Notes: generated by a model from the letters alone, not told the origin. 64,000 nt of DNA from Crocodylus rhombifer (GCA_038503035.1 JAVSML010025176.1:1299787-1363786); one strand, 5' to 3'. Shown: positions 35,412-47,674, counted from the stretch's first letter. Translations and numbers: made by a program.

Positions 35412-35684
35412 TTGAAGCACCTCCACGCACACACTCGAAACACCACAGACACTTGAAATGCTTCACTCACACACACTTGAAACACCTCAACCAGACGCGC
35501 ATATTTGAAACGCCTCACACATACCCTTGAAACGCCTCAAACCCACACACGTATCCTTGAAGCACCTCAAACATGCACACACAAAGCGCCTCAAGCGTAC
35601 ACACACACACACCCTTGAAGCGCCTAACACACACTCGTACCCTTGAAACGCCTGAAACACGCGGACACTTGAAGCGCCTCAACC
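35412..35684. repeat. Minisatellite in the CpG island
   Basis: About nine diverged copies of a 20-35 base unit built around CTTGAAACGCCTCAAACAC, with variable (AC)n spacers between copies. Unit length varies because of the AC spacers. Confidence 0.8.
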
Positions 35685-36171
35685 ACCCCCTTGGCTGCTG
35701 CTACTCTGGGCGCACTGCGAGGCTCTGCTCTGCCCGTCCTGCCTCGGGCACAAATGAAGGTTTCATGCGCGGTGCTCGGGATTCCCACCAGCACTCCGGG
35801 CCTCCCGCCGCCCTGAGATGCACGAGGAAACCCACCGGAGGGCTTGACTTAGGCGTAACTCCCGTCGAGGCAGGGTCCGAAAGCCAGGACGGAGACACGC
35901 CGTGACAGAGCGGCTGCAGGCTGCACTGAGGTGCGGGGCTCGCGGCAGCAAAAGCCGCCGGTGCCGATGAGGCGCAAACTACCCACATCAAGTAAAACTT
36001 GCCCGCGCGTGGAAAACCCGGCGTGTGCCGGGCTAGGAAAGGGCAGGGAGGCGGCAGACTCCGCTCCCACGCTTGCGGTTTGCACCGTGGACGAAGACGT
36101 AGGGGCGGGTCTCAAGAGGGGCCCCGGCCCCGCACCCCTTGGCCGGTGCCGGAGCGGAGCCCTGCGCTGGC

Positions 36172-36201
36172 CGTAGCCGCAGCCGCAGCCGCAGCCGCAG
36201 C
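36172..36201. repeat. (CCGCAG)5 hexamer repeat
   Basis: Five tandem CCGCAG-type hexamers in the island, preceded by one variant unit (CCGTAG). Confidence 0.8.
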
Positions 36202-36540
36202 GCTCGGGTCGGGTTCGCGAGGTGAAAGTTCAGCCCGAGGGCATGCACACTCCTGCCATCGCCTGCCCCGGGAGCGCGGGGCTTGCTGATGGGTGGTCGT
36301 AAAATAAATTTATTTGCTCCTTACGATGCTTTTGTCGTCCTTCCCCCGCCCTTAATTGCCCAAGTTCCCAATAAACCGGGCTGCTTGATTTCGCGTTAGT
36401 TTGTGAGCACAGTTGCGGCACGGATGCGTTTCAGGCTGCCAAGAGCTCCCAGCGGCTCACAACAAAAAGTTTCTGGGAACAGCCAACTTGAGAAGTCCTG
36501 AAAAGAGAGAGCGGGAGGGGAGGGGAGGGGAGCGCGGCCG

Positions 36541-36567
36541 CCCCTGCCCCTGCCCCTGCCCCTGCCC
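36541..36567 (-). repeat. G-quadruplex-type tract, minus strand
   Basis: (CCCCTG)n on plus, so G-rich on minus. It is the reverse complement of the tract at 33953-33977. Confidence 0.85.
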
Positions 36568-37260
36568 GAAGTGCACCCGAGCCCCGCAAACGAAATCCCC
36601 CCGGGCGAAGGGCACCGGGCGACGCGGCGCCGGGGGCGCTGGCAGGGCGCGGGGGCGGCCCTCTCGGCCGCGCCGGCCAGGCAGAAGCCGGCGGCATCCC
36701 GCGGCGAGCCGGCTTCTCCCTCCCGCCTCTCGCCGTGCGTGTCCAAGCACCCGGCCAGCGGGAACTGTTTTGCCACGGGATTGTTTGAAAGAAAATCCGC
36801 AAGGCAAACAAAAAAAGAGGGCCGGCTCCGGCTGGCGCCCAGCCAGCGCTCAAGTTCGTTTGCCATGTTCCCGGCCCCTGCTCCCGGCGTGAAATCAAAC
36901 ATCCCGAGTGAGAAACCCGCGCGGGTTGACCCCCCGGAAAGCCGCGGAGGACAGGCGCTAGCCCCCTGCAGCCCCGGCTGTGCCGAGCCTGGCTCCCGGG
37001 TCGGTCCCCGTCCTGCGCTGCTGGGGCGCAGCCTTTCCCCTCTCCCCGTCCTGCGCTGTTTGAAGGACATTTCAAGTCTCACTCCTCCCCATTGTCACAG
37101 TCTGACAGCCTCCCTTTGTAGCCGGTCTGAATGCAGGGGGTGCAACAGGACGCTCGGCCGCCTAAATGGGTTGGCGTTAACTGGCGTGGGCAGCCTGCAA
37201 AAAACTTCGAGCCAAGCAAGCCCACACGGCTCTGGCTCTTCTGAAACGATGCCACGACGA

Positions 37261-39740
37261 AGGCTTAAACTATCACTTGGCTTTCTAATGAAAAAGGCTG
37301 CTGGGTTTTATTTGTTCCTGTTTACGGTTTGAGATTTCATCTGCGCATTTGTATTGTATTTCTCGCCTCACGTAAACCACTTGGAAACGTCTTCCTTTAA
37401 TTAATGTAATGTATTTTTCCCTGCAGCTGGCAGCATTAGGTGTAGATCAGATTCCCACTCTCCATGATGATTGTTTTCTTGTTCCCTTTACAAACAAACA
37501 GCCTGCTCTTCTACACGGATGCATTTCCCCTCACTTCCCCACGCATTGTTCCAGACAGTTTGGAAAGGGGAGAAAAGACTGTTTTTAACCCAAGCCAAAT
37601 CAAGGAAACTCTGTGTTACAACATCAAAGTGAGCGGAGAAGTTACAAAATTGGTGGAGTTACACCACCATCTGTCGTTAAGCTTAGGGACTACAAAACTT
37701 CGGAGGTATAATAAATCTTAATCAGAGTTGGCAACTCCCCCCACCCCCTTCCAGAAATCATGCACCGTTTCAGGATCGCTTTTCCAGTATTGTTCATCTA
37801 ACAAGAGTTTGAGAGAACAAGCAAGGTGTGTAAATTCCAGAAGCAAATGCATGTGAGCAAACATGTTTCTTGCCAGTTACCATGCCTGCTTCCTGAAAAC
37901 AGAAGAGTACATGCCACACCTGATGGCCTCCAAACAATGCCTTGCAAAATGGACAATCATCCCGACTCCAACCTATTCCTCCCACACACTATTGTACCTA
38001 CTTTTATGAAGAAGTGAGGCCCTGACTAGCTGTTACCAGATGTGTGAATTAGTTCCTTCCATCATGTAGCCTGAATTCTGAAGCATGTGTAAATCTGTTA
38101 GATGTTAAGCAACTGGCTAGTGAAGAGGAATACGCAAGAATAAAATCATTAAAATAATACTTAAAATCAGTTGTGTCCAAGTTCTACTACTAATTACTCT
38201 TAGTAACTGAAACCACATGCTACTGGAAACAGTGTTGTTAGATTATAGAGGAGAATGCCTTAGCATTATTGACTAGAGTCATCTACTGGGGAAAACTGGC
38301 AACATAAATGGTCTTCATCAAGCTCCAAATCTTTCTAAGTTTTCTTTTCATTTTTTAATTGAAAGGCCTTGTCAAAGTTCCTACTTGCCATAACTTAGAG
38401 GTAGAGAGAAAAGAAAACCAGAGAAAGAGGGCATAATACTTAAGCATCTCAGGGTTCCTTGCTCTCAGAGGAAGCTGAGGACACTAAAGCAGAAAATAAT
38501 TATTTGCAGAAAGTTACAATGGAAGTTAGCCAGATTACAGAATTATTTTATCATAGTTCCTATTTCAAGGCATGTGAAAATAGTATTAAGCTAAAATTGG
38601 CAATCTGTATCCAGAGCATTTTAAGACAACCATCGTCTTGCTGTCTTTCAGATTGTGTTCCTCCAATTGTAGAAAACCTCAGCTCAGTACCATGTATTCA
38701 GACTGACATTTTGCAAGTGTATATCATCCTTGTACTGTAATTAGCATTAGCCACCTTCAGGGTGCTTTGGCTACTTTTAAGTGAATATGACAGTTTAATG
38801 GATTAATGTAAATCCTGTTTCCCAATCTAATTTCTTGACACACTGAAAATAAATTTATTTTATTTCTGTTGATGCTTGACATGATGGGTTCACTTTCAGC
38901 TTGACATTCCCAGAAAGAGACACATTTCAGTTCCATAAAACAAGAGAGCCTATGGATGAAGCACTACAGAGAAACATTTCAACCTTCCTGTCCCATGCAT
39001 TATTTACTAAGTGTTCCAAAATAATTTCCCTCCACCCCCTTATTTTTTTACCTTCACCATAATCAACTAAGCTCTTTGAGAGTATCACCTCAGAGTAAAA
39101 GGTTCCCAAATTAGGGAAGACAGATGGTCTTTAGGTAATTCACGGAAATCTACTGATACTTTCTCTGGTTGGGCAGATAACTAGGCCTTTACAAATGACA
39201 AGTGATGCACCAAATGTGCAAGCAGTTTGATAAGCTCTACATTCAACTATTGATTATTTCCTTCAATATTTGTATTTCTTGCTATTTAAAGTTTTCTTAG
39301 TAAGACTATTGACATAATAAGGGTGAGAGCCAATAAAAACTGAGCACCTAAACAGTTCTAGCATAACTAAATTATAGATGTCTATCCCCCAGTATTAAAC
39401 ACTAGGCTCCCTATACAATACATTGGGAAACCTTACAAGGTTGTTCCAGAAGAAAAAAAAAAAGCCACCACACCAAAAAACAAACCACTCATGGGAGGCC
39501 ACCTAGAGCTAGCTAGAGGAACTATTAAGCATGAGTGTGTCTGCAATCATAACCCCACACATCTTCAGAGTTTAGGCCTTTAGGAAGGCTGGGAGAGTTG
39601 CACCTCCATCCACTCGGGATGACTCCAACCATTTACAACTGTTCCTTTAAAAATCCAAAAACCAAAGCAGGGTTGACAGGCTTCCTTTCATAACAAACTA
39701 AAATTAGAGCTGTCTGCCTTTCAAAGAGCACCCTGATGTT
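37261..39740. other. Repeat-poor stretch right of the CpG island
   Basis: AT-rich sequence with short frames only. No mobile-element ends and no splice-supported exon were found. Confidence 0.45.
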
Positions 39741-39845
39741 CAGAGAACTTGCCCATGAAGGGAAAGGCCTGGGTTCTAGGGGCATGACAACAGTCTCTCC
39801 CAGTCCGGTGCCCTAACCACTCAACCATAAACTTAGGCTCCTCCT
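39741..39845 (-). repeat. tRNA-derived SINE head, minus strand
   Basis: CAGTCCGGTGCCCTAACCACTCAACCAT is the antisense of a MIR/CORE-SINE type tRNA head: the A-box on minus reads ATGGTTGAGTGGTTAGGGCA. CCTGGGTTCTAGGGGC occupies the antisense B-box side. Confidence 0.5.
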
Positions 39846-39930
39846 TACTTGTTCTTCTGGCTGCATGACTCGTGCCATAAAGTGACCCGGCTTTATCAAA
39901 AGGTTTGGAGGTTGCCCCAAGACTGCAGGT

Positions 39931-40489
39931 ACCAAGGGACCTTTTGCGTCAAAAAGAGAGGACTTAGCAATTTAGGTATCTCCAGAGTTAAGTGACCAGG
40001 GGTTTTCAGAGAGCAAGGTTCAGCTATTTATAGGTTACTGATTAAGGCAGTCTCTTGGGAAGTTGAAGATATACATTTGAATCTCTTCAGGATAAAATGG
40101 CATAACTCAGGTCTCCCATTTCCAGGGGCAACTGCTCTAATAACTAAGGCATTGTATAAGTGGCAGTGGTATTACTGACACCTCCTCCTATAGCCATGTT
40201 TAGAAAGAGACTGACTACAGTTGCTCTGTTTTGTATTAATCTCAATTCTGTTCATGTGCTTTAAGCTTATTCTGAGAACACCCCTCAGGGTACTCAGGTG
40301 CCACTCCACCTAAACTGTGAATGGAAATGAAGCTTAGAGAGAGCTAGGCAACTAGAACAGCCTGGGGCAGTTCTGAGCATGTGCACAATATAAGACTTGA
40401 AGTACCAAGGGGCCTTTTGGGTCAAAGGGAGAGAGGCACCTTGCAATTTGGGTATCTGCAAAGTTAGGTGATTAGGGGTTTTCAGAGAA
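39931..40489. repeat. Pair of 85-bp direct repeats about 473 bp apart
   Basis: 39931-40014 and 40404-40489 share the order ACCAAGG-(G)ACC/GCC-TTTTG, AGAGAGG, GCAATTT-GGTATCT, AAGTTA-GTGA, AGGGGTTTTCAGAGA. They are about 80 percent alike by eye. A second antisense SINE head (CAGGTCTCCCATTTCC..CTGCTCTAATAACTAAGGCA) lies at 40108-40160 between them, so each copy may be the body of one SINE-like element. Confidence 0.6.
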
Positions 40490-41037
40490 CACGTCTAAAC
40501 TTACACACCTAAAAAGTCTGCCTCAGTCATGCTTTAGACACTTCTCTTTCTGAATCTGGCCCATTAAAGCAAGAACTCAACTGCAGAACAAATACTCAAA
40601 ATTACTAGAAAATAAAAACCGAAACAAAAAATATAGCCGTTCAAACCTGCTCTCAGTGAAAGCAACACCAGCAATACTGAAATGAAAACATGTTCACATT
40701 ACAAACCTTCTGTCAGCTGACTGCAGCCACTACAGGGAAACCATAGAAGATATGTACAAACCCATGCATAGGTGGACCTAAATTTTGAAAGGGGGCAGGG
40801 GTTCAGGTGGTGTGGTGCATCATTGAATACAATAATAAACACATTTTTCTCCAGGTAAAAAGGAACTGGAAGCTTTATTTAAATGCTAGGGACCTGTGGG
40901 GTATGTTATTCACTTCAAGATTGAAGAGAAAAACAAACATAAGAATATGGGGAATGCATGAAGCAAACAACAAACTGGGCAAAAAAATAAAAGAAAAAGA
41001 AAATGTGTTGTTTCTTTAGTCCTGTTCTAGTTGGAAT
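40490..41037. other. Unannotated AT-rich stretch
   Basis: No recognisable gene or repeat. Confidence 0.45.
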
Positions 41038-41725
41038 TACAATGTTTATCTAAATCCAAGACAACTTTGAATTTACTGCAACCCAACCCTCCGATGATTA
41101 GGAATCTATACCTGGAAATATATAAATCTGTTACAGTTTTCCATGTATAGAATCTCCTGCTGTTGTGTCATGGAAAGCAAAGGCAGGGGGAGAGGCTAAA
41201 TTCTAGCCCTTGCTCCCTCTCCCTCTTTCCACCTTGCTTGCCTTCCTGGCCTTTGCCACCCCCCCACCCCCCGCATGCCTGTGCCCACCTCGCTGCCACT
41301 TGCTCCTCCATGCTACCTGCCCCCTTGGGCTTGCGCCTGCCCCTTCCCCAGTACCTGTGCCTATGTGCTGCCCCTCCCAACTCCCTGCGCTACCACCTGT
41401 TCCCCCACCATGCCGAGCCCCCATGTCCCTGCACCCCCACCCCTGCCCCCCAACTGCTTACTTTCTGCTGCTCTGCTCTACTCCAGCTCCAGGGCAGACA
41501 GAGTCCCTGGACCAGGCCAGTAAAAGGGGTAGCAACACCTCTGGGCCTGACTGGGTCAGGACTGGAGTCAGAAAAGCAGGTGGGTTGGGGGAAAGACTGC
41601 ACAGTGTCCCCCCTGAGTTGCACAGGCAGTTCTCCCCTACACTCTCCCTCCCTCTCTACTACCAGGTCTTGTCTTAGATTTGACTAAATCCAAAAACCTC
41701 ACCTAGGCTTTGAGTAAATACATTA
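41038..41725. mobile_element. TA-target DNA transposon (MITE-like), copy 2
   Basis: The element 41040-41723 (684 bp) is flanked by TA. Its left end, AATGTTTATCTAAATCCAAG followed by ACAACTTTGAATTTAC, matches the reversed right end of copy 1 (24998-25608). Its right end on minus reads ATGTATTTACTCAAAGCC. An inner hairpin (GAATCTATACCTGG with CCATGTATAGAATC) is shared with copy 1. The GC-rich centre holds unrelated proline-rich chance frames. Confidence 0.65.
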
Positions 41726-42835
41726 AATGTACATTTATTTCAGATTCATAACACAGAATCTAGCCGTCTTGAGCATCTTGATGCATTCAATGCTTCACTG
41801 AAAGTCAATTCCACACCTGAGTGGATGTTCACCTCAGTTCATGTTTCTGCACCTGAATTAATTTTTTTGCTAGTTAAAAACAGTCTGCAGAGCTGTGAAA
41901 TAGAAGCTGCAGTAAATGGAGCAGATATCAGGCAGAACAATTATAGGAGAAAGGACGGTTTAATAAAGGGAACATCAAGATCATTAAAAAAAGGAGAGAG
42001 CGCTAACACCTACAGAATTAAGAGTTTAGAAGGAATCACCTATATTATATTGATCCATGAAGTCAAGTGACTCCTTCACCACTGCTTGAATAGAAATGCA
42101 CCACTGCCATGCACTTAGTTTAAAACTTTGGGTGGACCAGGAATCAAGGGGGTGAAAAAGTACAACTGCACCACTGCCCTTCCCCCCCACCCATAACAGC
42201 TTCTCATGGCAAGCGTGCCAGATGAGTGTGCAGTGCACCCTGGGAGTCACCAGCTGTTAAAGGGGTCAGAAGAATTGGCAGACAGTGCAATCATATCCAC
42301 ATGATTTTACTGTCAGCTCCAGATATCAGCAGATGCCTTTACTTACATAGTTTGTGTTCCTCTACTGGAAGAGAGAAGAGATTCTGCCAATACACGGAGC
42401 AAAGCATATGGATACACTGCTACTATGCTAACCTTAGATTTTAGGTAAAGATCCTCAACCACCCGTATTAGATAGTCACATACAAGAAAGCTTTATTTAA
42501 TCAAAGGTAGGAGAAGTTTGAAGGCTGTTAAACTTTTTAGTGAACCAATACAATAAAGCCTATGGGCTAATGTTATAAACATGCACACAATTATGTAACT
42601 GTATAGGAGTTCAATGGAAGATAAGAGCAAAGATTAGGAGTCAGGATTGGGTACTAGGGCCGGCATCCACAAAAGTCATGCAAGTACTTAAAATAGGCCT
42701 TTGAAACATGGGCATAGTCCACGCTTTTAATCCTCAAGGCACCAGCCTCAACCATAAAGCACTTGAAGTTTACAGACACTTAGGGCACATGTTTTTTTTC
42801 CAGTGAAGCTCCAAAAGTAGAGGGTGCTCCAACCC
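41726..42835. other. Unannotated non-coding stretch
   Basis: No recognisable gene or repeat ends. Confidence 0.45.
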
Positions 42836-42930
42836 CACAGTAGGCTATAGGTGGTTAGGGCATTTTTCATGGAGGCAGAAAATGTGGGTTTGAACCCATT
42901 CACACTAAGCAGGGTAAGTATATATCCCAT
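42836..42930 (+). repeat. tRNA-derived SINE head, plus strand
   Basis: GGTGGTTAGGGCATTTTTCATGG (A-box region) is followed about 30 bases later by GGGTTTGAACCC (B-box). The spacing and motifs are those of a pol III promoter. There is no cloverleaf, so it is a SINE and not a tRNA gene. Confidence 0.6.
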
Positions 42931-43087
42931 AGGATATATCCCCATAGGCCAGACAAGTGCACCAGTCACTGGGTTTCTGTATAAAAGGAGAGAGTCATCT
43001 CCATTTCTGCTCTTCCTCTGTCATGTTTTGAAAAAAGGAATGATTTCTGCTCCCCCCCCTCCCTTTTTTTTTTCCAAGAGACATAAG

Positions 43088-44171
43088 GGCTATAGACAGA
43101 CATTACACACAAACCAGTTTAAGTGATCAGAAACTGGTTTAAACCTGTAACAGACCATAAGTTCAGTGCACATAAACCAGTTTCAAAATAGCTGAAACTG
43201 ATTTAAGATAAACCTTATTGAATGTAGTATCAGACTTAACTGATTTGGGTCGAGCCAGTTTATGGAACTTCTGTCAAAGATCCTTTCATGGTTTAAGTTA
43301 AATCAGAGTCCCCAGCATCCCAGCATCCTTTTAAGCCCTGGGCTGGGCTCTCTGCTCCAGAGAACAGGGCTGGCCCCGCTCCTTTTAGCCGGAGCTCAAT
43401 TGGAGACTGCAGGCACAGCAGGGTCTACCTGGCTTCCTCCTGCCCCTGCACATCCCCCCACCCCCACTCAAGCAGGTATTCTCCCTGGGGGCACCCATCT
43501 CCCACAGCATGGATGCCAGGCCCACAGACCCTAGGCACGTGGTATGCTAACTAATGCTGAGAGGTGTCTCCAACATCACTGGGACAGGCAGACAGAACAG
43601 TATCCCTTTAAGGTTTTTTGAAGTTAATCAATAGGTCAGCAGGTGATGTCCCTCCTTCCTTCCTAGGAAAAAAGCTGTCTAAGAAGAGCTTGAACTAATG
43701 AGAGAGTCTTCTGTTTTATTGATGGGCTGATAAATGCTTTGCTAGCCACTCCCTGCTGGCTCCTTCCCTGTCAGGTTTGCAGACAGTATGAAGCAGCAGG
43801 GAGAGGGAGATTGAAAAGCTCAGTATCATCAACATAAGCATGCACAATCCCTCTTTGCCTCAGAGTGCTAGCCTGGGGTCAGGGTCAGGAAAAAGTCTGA
43901 GATGCTGCAGGTAGAGTGGGGTTTCCAACCCTCCCTAATCAGAGGTCCTGGTGGGGCCAGGCCACACACCACCAGCACTGTAGAAGGGAAGGAAGGGCTG
44001 CTATAATGCCCCCAGCTTCTAGCCTGAGCCAATGCAGGCATGTGCTTGTATTTCTTCAGTCCAGAGGGAATGTCTGCACAGGTACAAACTGGTTTAACCA
44101 AGGCAGGTTAAACTAACCTGCAAAGATTGAATCAATTCAGGCTTAGGCTATTTGAATATCTGTCCTTAGCC
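43088..44171. mobile_element. Unclassified TIR DNA transposon family, copy 1
   Basis: The left end GGCTATAGACAGACATT and the right end (minus reading) GGCTAAGGACAGATATT form a 17-bp inverted repeat. Subterminal DNA is rich in AAACTGGTTTAA and CCAGTTT motifs. A second copy with the same internal order lies at 56280-57059. No transposase is visible. The superfamily is unresolved because I could not find a convincing target duplication. The extra length relative to copy 2 lies mainly in 43590-43900. Confidence 0.7.
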
Positions 44172-46393
44172 TTAGACACTTAAACCAGGAGAGGATTCAG
44201 AGCAGACTTTTAACCCGTAGGTGCCTCATACATCCCGGAGTTAGGCACATAATCCAGGTTTTGAGATGTAGCCCTCTCCAGTATTTCATCTCAACTAATT
44301 TCAGAGGTTACCTATTCAATGTCTATTGTGAATTCCATTCTGAAATGCCTAGCTTTCCTCAGAAGCAAGGTTTTTTTGTTTGTTTTGATGATAACTTTTA
44401 TTGGACCAACTGTACAGTTAGGAGAGAGACCAAGAGGAAAAAGTTGTTAGTGCCCTTCTTTCTTGCATATTTACTGGACCATCACAGCAATAATTTTATG
44501 TAATATCTCCCCCAACTATACAGCTGGTGTAATACAATATACCACACACAAAAAGCACAACACATTCTTGAATGTTATTGGACCATTATGGATGCTATAC
44601 CATTGCAGCCCTACCAGAACATGGAGGATACATTATCCTCATGCATTGGACAGGCACCTAATCCAGGGAGGTATTTAGATTCAAAGGCATGTAGACACTG
44701 TTAATACCTGAACTCTCATTGAAATTGAGATGTCCAAGTACATTTTGAATCTAGTCCCAGATCCAAAAGTTAGGCATGAGTATCTACATTATAGCCTGCA
44801 TATATCCCTTTGTAGATCTAGCCTATGATAGCAAGGCCTATTTTCTTGTAGGTTCCAGTAGTATACCCATTGTTAAGAGGATGGTTAGCTACAGGAGTTT
44901 TCACCAGTCAAGCAAATTCATCCTATAGAAGCCCTAGTCAGGAAAGCTACAGAAACTCATCCTCAGAAAGGGCAATTTTTAGATAACTTACCATTCAGAT
45001 TTTAGTTACATAATTTTGTAGTACAAAGGCAGCACTGGAACTTGTTAAACAGGTTAACATTGAAACATAGTAAGAAGACCAACTGAAGGCTGCCTTCTTA
45101 CTCAACATACTCCTCACTCTGTTTCAGTCAGTTTTCCTTAAATAGTAATTAAATAGTTTTTTTTCCCCACTGACAGTGGTTCTGTAAAGTGAAGAGAGCT
45201 AAGAGGGAAGAGAATACAGTTCAGAGTCAATCAACCAACCAACACATTTGGAGACTAGGGCACACTACATCCCATTAGTTGCCTCCCTCTCATACAACGA
45301 TTAAAATGCTACACAGGAATAAGCAGCTCAGAAAAACAGTACTTTGGGATAAAAAAAAGAAAATGCATAAAGAACAAGTTCCATCTGTAGTTTTAGGGGA
45401 TTCTATTAGAGCCAAGTGCCTTACAATTTTAAATAAGAGGAAACTGTTACCAGAAACTCCCCATAGTCACAGCAATATTGCATTTTGGTAAAAAACTTCA
45501 CTTTTTCCAGAGGCAACCTTCCATGAAACTCCAGCCACTTACCTAAATCCTATTTACAATTCCCAATTTCTGCTCCCAGTTCTGGGCTAGCTTCCTCTCT
45601 TAGTCCAATCACTATTCACTTAGCTGCTGAATGCCATTCTGCCAAATAAGAGTCTCCAGCTGAGGTTTGATATAGTATTTGGAAAGCAGGAGCCAGGGTT
45701 TTAACCCTTTGTCTGCTTGAACAAATTGTACTGACTTCCAAAGTCCAGGTATCCGATGCTTTCTATACAAGATGTACACACCTCAGCCCAGTACATTTAC
45801 CAGAATTCCTTATTCCCCATTCACAACATTTAAGAAAATTATGGTGAGGAAAAACACAGAGGTTTTCTAATTACAACGAACAGTGTCTCCATCAATATTT
45901 GCGCTTTCAGAAGTGTTGAGAGCATTCCTCCTATTCAGGAAATAAAGATACCTGATTTTCAAAAAGCCTCAACACAAATTTTGAAGTCTGTCCAGAAATG
46001 AAAGAGTGGGAGCTTCTAGCTCTTCAAAATCTGGCCATCACTTAAGGACTGAAATAGCAGCTGACCTCTTAAAATCTGGTCTCAATTTTTGGTGCTGAGC
46101 ACTTGGAATTCTGGATTTGAGCTTATTTGAAAGCTCAGCTTGATAGTTTCATGCTGTGCCACAGGAACACAAAAGGAACCTTTATTTTGTGTCTTCCTCA
46201 CCTACCCAGGAATAAGGGAAAATGAGTAAGGGAAAAACAGGTGTTTCTAAACAAAGCAGATTAACTGTGGTAGCTGATCTACTTTATTGGGTGAAACGCA
46301 TGTTGTCCATTCTCCTGCATTGAGGGGCCCAATGCAGGACAATGGATGATGCATTCTCCTTGCCCAGGGATTCCCTGCATTTCCCACTAACTT
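44172..46393. other. Unannotated non-coding stretch
   Basis: AT-rich. ATAACTTTTATTGGACCAACTG at 44390-44411 resembles a motif of reptile interspersed repeats, but no borders are visible. No gene. Confidence 0.4.
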
Positions 46394-46765
46394 GGAGAAT
46401 CCCTGGAGCCTTGTGCCTCCACACCAGAACCTGCACTAACCCACATCTCTATGTGAAGCATAGGTGGGTGTGGATCATGGTGCAAAGCAGCCCAGAACCT
46501 GGGGAATCCCTGGCACCTGGTAACTCCGTTTCAGGACCCATGCCAATCCATGTCTCTGCATGAAACACAAGTTGGTGTGGATCCTGGCAAGGAGGGACAG
46601 GGTGCTATGGGACCCAGGGAATTCCCAGCATCCTGTGCCTCTAGGTTGGGACCTGTGCCAACCCATTTATCACTTAGGCATGGGTCAGTATGGATCCAAG
46701 CATAGAGGCACAGGGCACTGGGGATTCCTTGTGTCCTATGCCTCTATGCTGGGATTTGTGTGGGC
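46394..46765. repeat. Tandem repeat, about 3.5 units of about 107 bp
   Basis: Units begin at about 46394, 46501, 46617 and 46719. Each has GG(G)GAATCCC(T/A)GG, then CCTGTGCCTC, CC(A/T)(G)ACC-ATGCCAACCCA, and a GGT(G)TGGATC segment. Units are diverged (roughly 65-75 percent by eye), indicating an old array. Confidence 0.7.
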
Positions 46766-47612
46766 TTTTCATGCTTTTGGAGATGCACCCCTGGAGATCA
46801 CAGAGTGGATAATCCTTACTTTCCCTGTTTACAGGGAGTACCTAGGGCACACCTCTACAAGTAGGGAAAGCTGGGCAGATACTGTGGGGGCTTGAGAGGC
46901 CTAGTTATGTGTGGGAATTTCCAGAGTGTGCAGGACTAGGAGCACTGGTGGCAGCTGGAGAATGTGGACAGCTCCAAGCTGCCTGCACTCTCCCGTCACA
47001 GAGCAGATAACCATAGCAAAGGCAGAACTATTTAACTCTAACCACTAACCACAGTAAAGTGGCACTATTTATGCTACAAAGGGTAGGGCTATTTATTTGC
47101 TTTCCATTTGTGCCACCATAAAAATGTTTATGATGGCACAAATGCGATGTCAGGTGACATCTATTTCTATCTTAAGTGTCCCATGAGGAGAAAGATACTT
47201 CCTAGTGTTCTCATCCTGCTCAGATGTATGCACACTTCTCCCTTGTAACAGTTCAGTACATTTAACATAACAAGTGAACTAGTTCCTTTTATTGTGATGC
47301 AGGTTTGAGAAAGACTATTCTAGGGATGCTCTGGCAGTTTATATTAATTGATTTTAGTGACAGCAGGACTGCAACTTCAATGTAAACAGTACCTAAAGTC
47401 TTCTAAAAGACTAGGCTGATATTGTGCAGCATCAAATTATAAATTCTTTGGTAGCTTCAGGTACAGTGAAAAAAAGGAGGGCTTTCATTAATAAATAAGA
47501 AAAAGTGATATGTCAGTAAAGTAGATCTTATAAATATTATTTTCAAATTTAATTTATTCTGCACTGCTTCCATTTTTCCCTCATTTCATAGAATTTTAAT
47601 TTGAAACTGTGT
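46766..47612. other. Unannotated non-coding stretch
   Basis: No gene recognised. GTTTGAGAAAGACTA at 47304-47318 could be the right end of a hAT element, but no left end was found. Confidence 0.4.
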
Positions 47613-47674
47613 AACTACATCATAGAATTTATAAGGAACTACATCATAGAAATTTAACTACATCATAGAATTTA
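47613..47674. repeat. Short tandem repeat, 3 units
   Basis: AACTACATCATAGAATTTA repeated three times with small spacers. Confidence 0.8.

Larger units (their letters stand above)
32650..37260. promoter_or_regulatory. Large CpG island with inferred promoter
   Basis: The composition changes sharply to GC-rich and CpG-dense, with a core at about 33550-36900, in a genome segment where CpG is otherwise scarce. This is the standard mark of an unmethylated vertebrate promoter. Within it are a minus-strand splice donor at 33671-33676, many SP1-like GC boxes, a CCAAT-like site near 36370 and several simple repeats. The long frames on both strands are low-complexity chance frames (Arg, Pro, Gly, Ala rich). 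The exact transcription start is not visible. Confidence 0.85.

Noticed and set aside
35412..35684. CRISPR-like array
   Set aside because: Units are degenerate, spacers are AC repeats of varying length, and the context is a vertebrate CpG island.
34182..37332. Plus-strand open frames (193, 198 and 253 residues) in the CpG island
   Set aside because: Same composition effect. No domain, no plausible splice context and heavy overlap with other frames.
42836..42930. tRNA gene
   Set aside because: A- and B-box motifs are present, but there is no acceptor-stem or anticodon-stem pairing. It fits a tRNA-derived SINE head.
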